A DNA stretch of 5,743 bases, from the NCBI GenBank assembly GCA_015491615.1, contig WFVN01000121.1:1-5743 (forward strand), given 5' to 3'. A program made the position numbers and the translations under genes. This DNA is from Gammaproteobacteria bacterium (GTDB lineage: Bacteria; Pseudomonadota; Gammaproteobacteria; S012-40). The notes beneath the pieces were generated by a model, which was given only the letters and a program-made list of their open reading frames with translations, searched no databases and was not told the origin of the DNA. Below are positions 1-5,743 of this stretch, one piece after another; the first letter of the stretch is position 1; the number at the start of each line of letters is the position of its first letter.

Positions 1-317
1 TCCCCCTGGAGGTGAAAAAACAGCGCCTGTTCCTCCTCCAACAGCGCCTCGCCCAGCACGCCCGGGCCATCTCCCGCGCCATGGTGGGCACCACAGAGCG
101 CATCCTCGTGGAAGGGCCGTCCAAAAAGAATCCGAACGAACTGCGCGGGCGCACCGAGAACAACCGCGTGGTGAACTTCGCCGGGCCGCGGAAATGGATC
201 GGGCACTTCGTGGACGTCGCCATCACCGAGGCCCTGCCCAACTCCCTGCGCGGACGCGCCCTGAGCCTCTCCGAACCGGAAGACTTCCTTCCAACACCCG
301 CCTCGAAGCGCTCGTGA
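1..317 (+). CDS. miaB: tRNA-2-methylthio-N6-dimethylallyladenosine synthase MiaB, C-terminal end (5' partial)
   Basis: This is the last 104 codons of a gene that enters from the left edge; the frame runs from base 3 and ends at TGA 315-317. The family is a radical-SAM methylthiotransferase that turns i6A37 into ms2i6A37 in tRNAs reading UNN codons. The two Fe-S cluster regions lie outside the window. What is visible is the end of the radical-SAM part (VKKQRLFLLQQRL, close to E. coli MiaB) followed by the RNA-binding TRAM domain from about GTTERILVEG to SLRGRAL, including the hallmark GRTENNRVVNF. The tail after TRAM (about 16 residues) is shorter than in E. coli. The GTG at 12-14 is an internal valine codon, not a start. 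The stop overlaps the GTG start of the next gene by four bases, so the two are probably translationally coupled. Identification is firm; the start cannot be seen. Confidence 0.96.
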   Translation, partial: PLEVKKQRLFLLQQRLAQHARAISRAMVGTTERILVEGPSKKNPNELRGRTENNRVVNFAGPRKWIGHFVDVAITEALPNSLRGRALSLSEPEDFLPTPASKRS

Positions 318-1306
318 AGACGCCCTTGAACACCTCCGACCGTCCATCCGAACAAACCACCCGCGAACTCCGCCTGGAACCGGAAGACAACCGCCGCCTG
401 GCCAATCTGTGCGGCCCCCTGGAGGCGCACCTGCGGCAGGTGGAACACGACCTGGGCGTGTCCATCCACCGGCGCGGTGCCCGTTTCACCATCCAGGGCG
501 CTTCCCATCAGGTGGACACCGCGCACGCGGTCCTGACCCAGCTCTACGACCAGGCCGAAGACGACCTGGCCCCCGAGCAGGTGCACCTGGCTCTGCGCGA
601 GGGTCGCCAGGGGACGGCCAACGAGAGCGAACGCGGCCCCGCGGTGGTACGTCTGCGGCAGATGCAGGTGAAGGCGCGCACCACCAACCAGCGCCGCTAC
701 CTGGATCGCATCCGCACCCACGACGTGAGTTTCGGCATCGGCCCGGCGGGCACCGGCAAGACCTACCTGGCGGTGGCCTGCGCGGTGGAGGCCCTGGAAA
801 CCCAGCAGGTACGCCGCCTCATCCTCGCCCGTCCGGCGGTGGAAGCGGGCGAACGCCTGGGCTTCCTCCCCGGCGACCTGACGCAGAAAGTGGACCCCTA
901 CCTGCGCCCCCTCTACGACGCCCTCTACGAAATGCTGGGGTTCGATCAGGTCGCCCGCCTCATGGAACGCAACATCATCGAAGTGGCGCCCCTGGCTTTC
1001 ATGCGCGGGCGCAGCCTCAACGAGGCCTTCGTCCTCCTCGACGAGGCCCAGAACACCACGGTGGAGCAGATGAAGATGTTCCTCACCCGCATCGGCTTCG
1101 GCTCCAAGGCGGTGATCACCGGCGACATCAGCCAGGTGGATCTGCCCAGCGGTCGCCGTTCCGGCCTCGCCCATGCCCGCGAAGTGCTTGACGGCGTGGA
1201 GGGCATCAGCTTCACCCACTTCATCGACACCGACGTAGTGCGCCATCCCCTGGTGCAGCGCGTGGTGGCCGCCTACGAGCGCCACGAAGGGAAGGAGGGC
1301 GCGTGA
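314..1306 (+). CDS. ybeZ: PhoH-like ATPase/RNA helicase YbeZ
   Basis: This is a 330-residue cytosolic P-loop ATPase of the PhoH family, the usual size for YbeZ. The family is described as RNA-unwinding ATPases that work with the endoribonuclease YbeY, encoded next. An N-terminal KH-like segment (about residues 12-85, with IHRRGARFTIQG) precedes the ATPase core. Visible motifs are Walker A GPAGTGKT (143-150), the PhoH signature starting ARPAVEAGERLGFLPG (from 172), Walker B VLLDEAQN (240-247, D243/E244) and ITGDISQVDLP (268-278). I chose GTG 314 because it overlaps the miaB stop as GTGA, gives the family length, and leaves the whole KH-like region in place. The frame stays open upstream to about 194, but that would run over miaB's TRAM domain. 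TTG 326 is a possible alternative start. The ribosome site is weak (GAAG at 305-308), so coupling to miaB is likely. No C-terminal or N-terminal PIN nuclease domain is present, which separates it from PhoH2 toxins. Confidence 0.95.
   Translation: MKTPLNTSDRPSEQTTRELRLEPEDNRRLANLCGPLEAHLRQVEHDLGVSIHRRGARFTIQGASHQVDTAHAVLTQLYDQAEDDLAPEQVHLALREGRQGTANESERGPAVVRLRQMQVKARTTNQRRYLDRIRTHDVSFGIGPAGTGKTYLAVACAVEALETQQVRRLILARPAVEAGERLGFLPGDLTQKVDPYLRPLYDALYEMLGFDQVARLMERNIIEVAPLAFMRGRSLNEAFVLLDEAQNTTVEQMKMFLTRIGFGSKAVITGDISQVDLPSGRRSGLAHAREVLDGVEGISFTHFIDTDVVRHPLVQRVVAAYERHEGKEGA
1292..1298 (+). promoter_or_regulatory. Shine-Dalgarno site for ybeY
   Basis: AAGGAGG, a near-perfect anti-16S match, lies inside the last codons of ybeZ. 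It ends four bases before GTG 1303, slightly tight but usable. It is the clearest ribosome site in the operon and supports the GTG start of ybeY over any downstream codon. Confidence 0.75.
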
Positions 1307-1782
1307 GCGGCGGCCCGAGGGTGGAACTTCAGATCGCCGTGGACGATGCCGACATGCTGCCCGGCGAGGCGGACTTCCGCCGCTGGGTGGCCGCCGCCCT
1401 GCCCGAGGGCAACCAGGACGTCTCCCTCTGCATCCGCGTGGTGGACGAGGACGAAGGGCGCGCCCTGAACCGCGACTACCGGGGCAAGGACCGGCCCACC
1501 AACGTCCTCTCCTTCCCCTTCGAGGCCCCCCCCGGCGTGGAAGGCGACTTCGGCCTCGGAGACCTGGTCCTGTGCGCCCCGATGGTGGCGCGCGAGGCCG
1601 CCGAGCAGGGCAAGGCGCCGCTGGCCCACTGGGCTCATCTCACCGTCCACGGCACCTTGCATCTACTGGGTTACGACCATATAAACGAGCAGGAAGCGCA
1701 AACCATGGAGGCCCTGGAAGTGGAGATCCTCCAGCGCCTCGGCTTCCCCAACCCCTACGAGGAAATCGACTCGACCCCATGA
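1303..1782 (+). CDS. ybeY: Endoribonuclease YbeY (rRNA maturation factor)
   Basis: This 159-residue protein is a zinc-dependent single-strand endoribonuclease, needed for 16S rRNA 3'-end maturation and for 70S ribosome quality control (E. coli protein 155 residues). The UPF0054 zinc motif is intact: HGTLHLLGYDH gives His116, His120 and His126. The upstream signature YRGKDRPTNVLSFPFE (from 59) carries the conserved Arg60, equivalent to E. coli Arg59, which is important for activity. The start is GTG 1303, overlapping the ybeZ TGA as GTGA and preceded by a strong AAGGAGG. The stop overlaps the corC ATG as ATGA. Lying directly after ybeZ, it is part of the conserved YbeZ-YbeY partnership. Nothing about it is unusual for the family. 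Confidence 0.97.
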   Translation: MSGGPRVELQIAVDDADMLPGEADFRRWVAAALPEGNQDVSLCIRVVDEDEGRALNRDYRGKDRPTNVLSFPFEAPPGVEGDFGLGDLVLCAPMVAREAAEQGKAPLAHWAHLTVHGTLHLLGYDHINEQEAQTMEALEVEILQRLGFPNPYEEIDSTP

Positions 1783-2669
1783 ACAGCGACGACCGACCTA
1801 GCAACGGTTCCGAGGGCAACCGCAGTTGGCTAGAACGCATCGGCCAAGTCCTGCTGGGCGAACCCCGGGACCGGGACCAGCTCCTAGAACTCCTGCGCGA
1901 AGCGCAACAACGCGGCATTCTCGACGCCGACGCCCTGGCCATGATCGAGGGCGTGCTCGCCGTCTCCGAGATGCAGGTGCGCGACATCATGATCCCGCGC
2001 GCGCAGATGGTCACCGTGGAGCGGGACACCCCGCCGGAGGAATTCCTGCCCACCGTGCTCCAATCCGGCCATTCCCGCTTCCCCGTCCTCGGTGACAGCC
2101 GCGACGAGGTCGTGGGCATCCTCCTGGCCAAGGACCTGCTGGCCTACTTCGCCAGCGAAGAGAAGGACCCCAATTTCGTTCGCGACCACCTGCGCCCGGC
2201 GGTGTTCATCCCCGAGAGCAAGCGCCTCAACGTCCTCCTCAAGGAATTTCGCGCCAACCGCAACCACATGGCCATCGTCGTGGACGAATACGGCGGCGTC
2301 GCCGGCCTGGTGACCATCGAGGACGTGCTGGAGCAGATCGTCGGCGAGATCGAGGACGAGTACGACATCGAGGGAGGGGCCACCATCGCCCGCGTGGGGG
2401 ACCACGTCTACACCGTCAAGGCCCTCACCGACATCGAAGACTTCAACGAATACTTCGGCGCCCGGCTTTCCGACGAGGAGTTCGACACCATCGGCGGGCT
2501 GGTGGTGAACCGCCTCGGGCATTTGCCCAAGCGCGGCGAGGAAGTCACCATCGATCGTTTCCATTTCAAGGTCCTGCGCGCCGACAACCGGCGCGTGCAC
2601 CTGCTCCAGGTGACCGATCTGGGCGGGCGCGGCAACGGCGAAGGGACGAGCGATCAAGCGGCGGATTGA
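1779..2669 (+). CDS. corC: CBS-domain protein CorC/YbeX
   Basis: This is a 296-residue cytosolic protein (E. coli YbeX/CorC 292). The family was first linked to Mg2+/Co2+ efflux with CorA, and E. coli YbeX has since been tied to ribosome homeostasis. After a variable acidic N-terminus and a short helical segment (about 16-65), a CBS pair is visible: CBS1 from MIPRAQMVTV to GILLAKDLL (about 71-122), and CBS2 from about 141 to 195 with HMAIVVDEYGGVAGLVTIED. A CorC_HlyC transporter-associated domain follows (about 205-281). No membrane segments are present, so it is the short CorC form without the DUF21 membrane domain of CNNM-type transporters. ATG 1779 was chosen because it overlaps the ybeY stop (ATGA) and gives the family length. 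GAGGA at 1759-1763 is too far away (15 bases) to be a strong ribosome site, so coupling to ybeY is likely. The open frame continues upstream but would overlay ybeY. Confidence 0.95.
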   Translation: MNSDDRPSNGSEGNRSWLERIGQVLLGEPRDRDQLLELLREAQQRGILDADALAMIEGVLAVSEMQVRDIMIPRAQMVTVERDTPPEEFLPTVLQSGHSRFPVLGDSRDEVVGILLAKDLLAYFASEEKDPNFVRDHLRPAVFIPESKRLNVLLKEFRANRNHMAIVVDEYGGVAGLVTIEDVLEQIVGEIEDEYDIEGGATIARVGDHVYTVKALTDIEDFNEYFGARLSDEEFDTIGGLVVNRLGHLPKRGEEVTIDRFHFKVLRADNRRVHLLQVTDLGGRGNGEGTSDQAAD

Positions 2670-2700
2670 ACGACCCGGCGGGGGCGAGTGGGCGGCCCTG

Positions 2701-4152
2701 GTGGCCGGCGCCCTCACCCCCCTGGCCTTCGCCCCTTTCGGCCTCTGGTCCCTCGCCTTTCTCACCCCCGCCGTCCTTTTGCTGACCTGGCGCCGGACCA
2801 GGCCCCGGCGGGCCGCCCTGCGCGGCTACCTGTTCGGCCTCGGCCTGTTCGGCCTCGGCACCTCCTGGGTGTACGTCTCCATGCACCGCTTCGGCGGCCT
2901 GGACGCGCCTCTGGCGGTCGCCCTCACCGCCCTGTTCGTCGCCTTCCTGGCCCTCTTTCCCGCCGCCGTCGGCTGGGCCTTCGCGCGCCTCGGGGGCGGG
3001 CGCCTCACCGCGACCACCGCCCTGCTCCTGTTCCCGGCCCTGTGGGGGCTCACCGAATGGATCCGCGGCCTCATCTTCACCGGCTTCCCCTGGCTGCTCC
3101 TCGGATACGCCCACACCGACGCCCCCCTCGCCGGCCTGTTCCCCCTCGTCGGGGTGTACGGGGTCAGCCTCGCCAGTGCCGTCCTCGCCGGCCTGACCGC
3201 CTGGGCCCTGGACGCCCCCCGCCGACGCCTGGCCCCGTCCCTGGGGGCCTTCGCACTCACACTCGCCCTCGCCTGGGGGCTGGGCCGCCCCACCTGGACC
3301 ACCGCCGTCGGCGAGCCCCTGTCGGTGGCCCTCGTCCAGGGCAACGTCCCCCAGGACATCAAATGGCTCCCGGAACAACGCGCCCCCACCCTCCGCCGTT
3401 ATCTGGAGCTGACCCGCCGCCACTGGGACGCTGACCTCATCGTCTGGCCGGAAACGGCGGTGCCCGCCTTCGCCCACCAAGTGCCCGCCTTCCTCGCGCG
3501 CCTGGACGAGGAGGCGCGCCGCACCCGCACCGCCCTCCTCATCGGCCTGCCGGTGCGCGAGCCCGCCTCGCCCCGCTATTACAACGCCATGCTCGCCCTC
3601 GGCGACGGCGAAGGGGAATACCGCAAGCACCACCTGGTCCCCTTCGGGGAGTACCTGCCCCTGCGCGGCCTGCTGGGCGGACTGCTGGACTTCTTCCAGA
3701 TCCCCCTCTCCGACTTTACCGCCGGCCCCGTGCGCCAACCGCTGGTGCGCCTGGCCGGCTGGCCAGTGGGCATTTCCATCTGTTACGAAGACGCCTTCGG
3801 CGAGGAGATGCTGTACCAGTTCCCGGACGCCGCCTTCCTGGTCAACGCCAGCAACGATGCCTGGTTCGGCGACTCCTTCGCCCCCCACCAGCACCTGCAG
3901 ATCGCCCGCGCCCGCACCCTGGAGACGGAGCGCTGGATGGTGCGCGCCACCAACACCGGCATCACCGCCCTCATCGACCCAAAGGGGCGCATCCGCGCCC
4001 AGGCCCCGGCCTTCCAGGTGGCCACCCTCACCGGCACCATCCAACCGCGCACCGGCCACACCCCCTACACGCGCTGGGGCAACGCCCCGGCGGTGACCGC
4101 GGCCGTGGTCCTGCTTATCCTGGGATGGGGCCTCGCGCGCCGGCGGGACTGA
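2701..4152 (+). CDS. lnt: Apolipoprotein N-acyltransferase Lnt (start uncertain)
   Basis: Lnt is an inner-membrane enzyme that transfers an acyl chain from phospholipid to the N-terminal cysteine of apolipoproteins, the last step of lipoprotein maturation before Lol sorting. From GTG 2701 it has 483 residues (E. coli 512). Hydrophobic segments fill residues 1-195, then comes a nitrilase-fold domain (about 205-445) and a last membrane helix (about 462-479) ending in ARRRD. The catalytic triad is intact: Glu251 (VWPETAVP), Lys309 (YRKHHLVPFGEY) and Cys361 (ISICYEDAFGEE). Trp222, Glu317, Tyr362 and Glu363 match other residues important in E. coli Lnt. GTG 2701 is the only standard start between the in-frame stop at 2611-2613 and the coding core. 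It has no clear ribosome site, leaves 31 bases after corC and clips the first membrane helix. Alternatives are ATT 2665, or TTG 2666 if a base is missing from the G5 run at 2680-2684. Function is certain; the start is not. Confidence 0.93.
   Translation: MAGALTPLAFAPFGLWSLAFLTPAVLLLTWRRTRPRRAALRGYLFGLGLFGLGTSWVYVSMHRFGGLDAPLAVALTALFVAFLALFPAAVGWAFARLGGGRLTATTALLLFPALWGLTEWIRGLIFTGFPWLLLGYAHTDAPLAGLFPLVGVYGVSLASAVLAGLTAWALDAPRRRLAPSLGAFALTLALAWGLGRPTWTTAVGEPLSVALVQGNVPQDIKWLPEQRAPTLRRYLELTRRHWDADLIVWPETAVPAFAHQVPAFLARLDEEARRTRTALLIGLPVREPASPRYYNAMLALGDGEGEYRKHHLVPFGEYLPLRGLLGGLLDFFQIPLSDFTAGPVRQPLVRLAGWPVGISICYEDAFGEEMLYQFPDAAFLVNASNDAWFGDSFAPHQHLQIARARTLETERWMVRATNTGITALIDPKGRIRAQAPAFQVATLTGTIQPRTGHTPYTRWGNAPAVTAAVVLLILGWGLARRRD
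2830..2859 (+). repeat. Perfect 15-base tandem duplication inside lnt
   Basis: The unit CTGTTCGGCCTCGGC occurs twice without a gap (2830-2844 and 2845-2859). It is in frame and encodes LFGLGLFGLG (residues 44-53 from GTG 2701) in a membrane helix. E. coli Lnt aligns here without a gap (WGFGLFGSG), so the repeat most likely arose by base substitutions in a Gly-rich helix rather than by a recent insertion. It could still be a slippage site. Confidence 0.7.
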
Positions 4153-4164
4153 CGCCCGCAAACG

Positions 4165-4193
4165 AAAAAAGGCCGCCGGAGGGGACGGCGGCC
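4165..4193 (-). terminator. Intrinsic terminator for selO
   Basis: An 8-bp all-G/C stem (GGCCGCCG 4171-4178 with CGGCGGCC 4186-4193) encloses a 7-base loop. An A6 tract at 4165-4170 flanks it on the left. Read on the minus strand, this is a strong hairpin followed at once by T6, the classic rho-independent form, about 115 bases after the selO stop. On the plus strand no T tract follows the stem, so it should not work as a canonical terminator for lnt, although it sits only 12 bases after the lnt stop. Confidence 0.82.
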
Positions 4194-4307
4194 GGCCGAT
4201 CCGGACCGTGGCCAGGGGGTGGCCCTCACCGAGGGAGGTGGGTGATCGGCAAGGGGAAAGATAACGCCGGGCGTTGACCGTTTCGTGACAGGGCTGGCGG
4301 CCTGCCT

Positions 4308-5743
4308 TCAGGTGCCGCAAGTGGTGCGGTAGGGACCGAAGTCTTCGGGCGCCGGCTCGGCGTGGTCCTCCAGGCCGGGGCGTTCCTCGAAGGGCCGGGT
4401 GACCGCCTCCAGCAGGCGCTCGATGGGACCCAGATCTCCGGCCTCGGCGGCAGCCAGGGCCTCCTCCACCTTGTGGTTGCGGGGGATGTAGAGGGGGTTC
4501 ACACGGCGCAGGACCTGCGCCCGCGATGCGGTGCCACCGGGCTCCCGCGCCAGCCGCTCCCGCCAGCGGGCGAGCCAGCCGTCCACCGGCACATGGGCCG
4601 GGAACAGCCCCCGCAGGCGCGTGGTCCGCCCCTCGGCCGCGTCCGCCAGGGCACGGAAACCCAGGGTGTGGTCCACCCGCCCGCGTCGCAGCAAGTCCAA
4701 GAAGTCCTCCGCCAATGCCTCATCGCCGGGCGCCTGGGTGGTGAGGCCCAGTTTCTCCCGCAGTCCCGCCCGCCAGAGGGCCTGTTGCCGTTCGGGAATG
4801 GCGTGGATGCGCTCGCTGGCCAGTTCCACGGCCCGGCGCGGGTCGTTCGGGTCGATGAGGGGCACTAGGGTCTCGGCCAGGCGCGCCAGGTTCCACTGGA
4901 TGATCCCCGGCTGCTCGCCGTAGGCGTAGCGCCCCAGCACGTCGATGGAGCTGAACACCGTTTTGGGGTCGTGGGCCTCCATGAAGGCACAGGGGCCGTA
5001 GTCGATGGTCTCGCCGGAGAGGGTGGTGTTGTCGGTGTTCATGACGCCGTGCACGAAACCCACCAACATCCAGCGGGTGACCAACGCCACCTGACGCTCG
5101 ATGACCCGCTCCAGGAGGGCGAGGTAAGGATTCTCGTGCTCGACGAGGTCCGGGTCGTGGCGACGGATGGCGTAGTCGGCCAGGCGCCGCACCCCCTCCG
5201 GGCCCTGGTGCACGGCGGCGTATTGAAAGGTGCCCACGCGCAGATGACTGGCGGCGACGCGCGCCAGCACCGCCCCCGGCCGCGGCCCCTCGCGCAAGAC
5301 CCTCTCGCCGGTGGCGACCACCGCCAGGGCGCGCGTGGTGGGGATGCCGAGGGCATGCATGGCCTCGCCCATGACGTACTCACGCAACATGGGCCCCAAG
5401 GCGGCCTTGCCGTCACCCCCGCGAGCGAAGGGCGTCGGCCCCGAGCCCTTCAGATGCAGATCACGGCGGTGCCCCGCCGGATCGACGACCTCCCCCAGGA
5501 GCAAGGCGCGTCCGTCCCCCAACTGCGACACGAAATGCCCGAACTGATGGCCGGCATAGGCCTGGGCTACGGGATTGAGCCCCTCGGGCAAATCCATGCC
5601 GCACAAAAACCGCGCCCCCGCCCCGCTCTCCAATTCGGCGGGCAGTCCCAACTCCGCCGCCAACGCCCGATTGAACAGCAGCAGGCGCGGCCGCGGCACC
5701 ACCGCCCCCCGCCAGGGAACGGACAGCCCGTGCAAACGGGCAA
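4308..5743 (-). CDS. selO: Protein adenylyltransferase SelO/YdiU (5' partial)
   Basis: This is a pseudokinase-fold enzyme that transfers AMP from ATP to Ser/Thr/Tyr hydroxyls of proteins and is linked to redox stress; the bacterial form is cytosolic. About 477 residues are visible. The frame is open to the right edge and the first residues (ARLHGL) match the usual ARL near the family N-terminus, so only some 5-15 residues should be missing. TTG 5733-5735 is probably internal. Counting from that codon, the active-site residues are intact: Lys96 (LHLKGSG), Glu119 (REY), Arg159 and Arg166 (LARVAASHLRVG), the Asp235-Asn236 pair (GVMNTDN) and Asp245 (IDYGP). YAGHQFG and QLGDGR are family hallmarks. 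The C-terminus TTCGT carries Cys473 (codon 4317-4319) where eukaryotic SelO has selenocysteine; the UGA at 4308-4310 comes three codons later and is the stop. The gene is convergent to lnt and not part of the operon; its promoter is outside the window. Confidence 0.95.
   Translation of the reverse strand, partial: ARLHGLSVPWRGAVVPRPRLLLFNRALAAELGLPAELESGAGARFLCGMDLPEGLNPVAQAYAGHQFGHFVSQLGDGRALLLGEVVDPAGHRRDLHLKGSGPTPFARGGDGKAALGPMLREYVMGEAMHALGIPTTRALAVVATGERVLREGPRPGAVLARVAASHLRVGTFQYAAVHQGPEGVRRLADYAIRRHDPDLVEHENPYLALLERVIERQVALVTRWMLVGFVHGVMNTDNTTLSGETIDYGPCAFMEAHDPKTVFSSIDVLGRYAYGEQPGIIQWNLARLAETLVPLIDPNDPRRAVELASERIHAIPERQQALWRAGLREKLGLTTQAPGDEALAEDFLDLLRRGRVDHTLGFRALADAAEGRTTRLRGLFPAHVPVDGWLARWRERLAREPGGTASRAQVLRRVNPLYIPRNHKVEEALAAAEAGDLGPIERLLEAVTRPFEERPGLEDHAEPAPEDFGPYRTTCGT

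Noticed and set aside
409..1191. A 260-codon plus-strand open frame inside ybeZ
   Set aside because: It is Pro/Arg/Gly-rich out-of-frame translation of a GC-rich gene; the PhoH motifs are all in the other frame.
1884..2765. A 293-codon minus-strand open frame across corC
   Set aside because: It is a mirror of the CorC coding frame (His/Val/Gly/Asp-rich antisense translation) with no recognisable domain, and corC is well supported on the plus strand.
3460..3492. A 12-base direct repeat GTGCCCGCCTTC (3460-3471 and 3481-3492) in lnt
   Set aside because: Both copies encode VPAF in frame, and the region aligns with E. coli Lnt without an insertion, so it is probably coincidence from biased codon use.
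4308..4319. UGA close to the C-terminal Cys of selO as a possible selenocysteine codon
   Set aside because: The position equivalent to Sec is already a Cys codon (TGC), and the protein ends CGT then UGA as expected for the family's CxS/T-type end, so UGA is a plain stop.
2566..4320. A 584-codon minus-strand open frame antisense to the whole of lnt
   Set aside because: Its translation is low-complexity Gly/Glu/Ala/Gln-rich, typical of the antisense of a high-GC gene. The plus strand carries a fully conserved Lnt with catalytic residues, and the frame runs through the terminator and into corC.

Overview
The window is GC-rich throughout, with G/C-ending codons in every gene. It carries one of the best-conserved gene clusters of Gammaproteobacteria, miaB–ybeZ(phoH-like)–ybeY–ybeX(corC)–lnt, in the same order as in Escherichia coli. 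Protein details (MiaB TRAM domain, a 296-residue CorC, an Lnt with the E-K-C triad) fit a free-living, high-GC gammaproteobacterium, perhaps of the Chromatiales/Ectothiorhodospiraceae type. The family-level placement is only an impression.

Layout: bases 1-317 are the 3' end of miaB. Then come ybeZ (314-1306), ybeY (1303-1782), corC (1779-2669) and lnt (about 2666/2701-4152), all on the plus strand with no gaps. The first three junctions are 4-base stop/start overlaps (GTGA, GTGA, ATGA), which suggests one translationally coupled transcript. No promoter for it lies in the window. A gap of about 155 bases (4153-4307) separates lnt from the convergent minus-strand gene selO (4308 to beyond the right edge). 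The gap holds a hairpin with a poly-A/poly-T flank that reads as an intrinsic terminator for selO.

How the genes work together: MiaB modifies tRNA. YbeZ and YbeY form an RNA helicase/endoribonuclease pair linked to rRNA maturation and ribosome quality control. YbeX/CorC is a cytosolic CBS-domain protein tied to Mg2+/Co2+ handling and ribosome homeostasis. Lnt adds the third acyl chain to lipoproteins in the inner membrane. The convergent SelO is a pseudokinase-fold protein AMPylase linked to redox stress; it is outside the operon.

I see no mobile element, CRISPR array, RNA gene or unknown system. The most useful irregularity is the lnt start. The reading frame has no standard start that restores the full N-terminus, and a single missing base in a G5 run (2680-2684) would give a normal TTG start overlapping the corC stop, matching the pattern of the rest of the operon.
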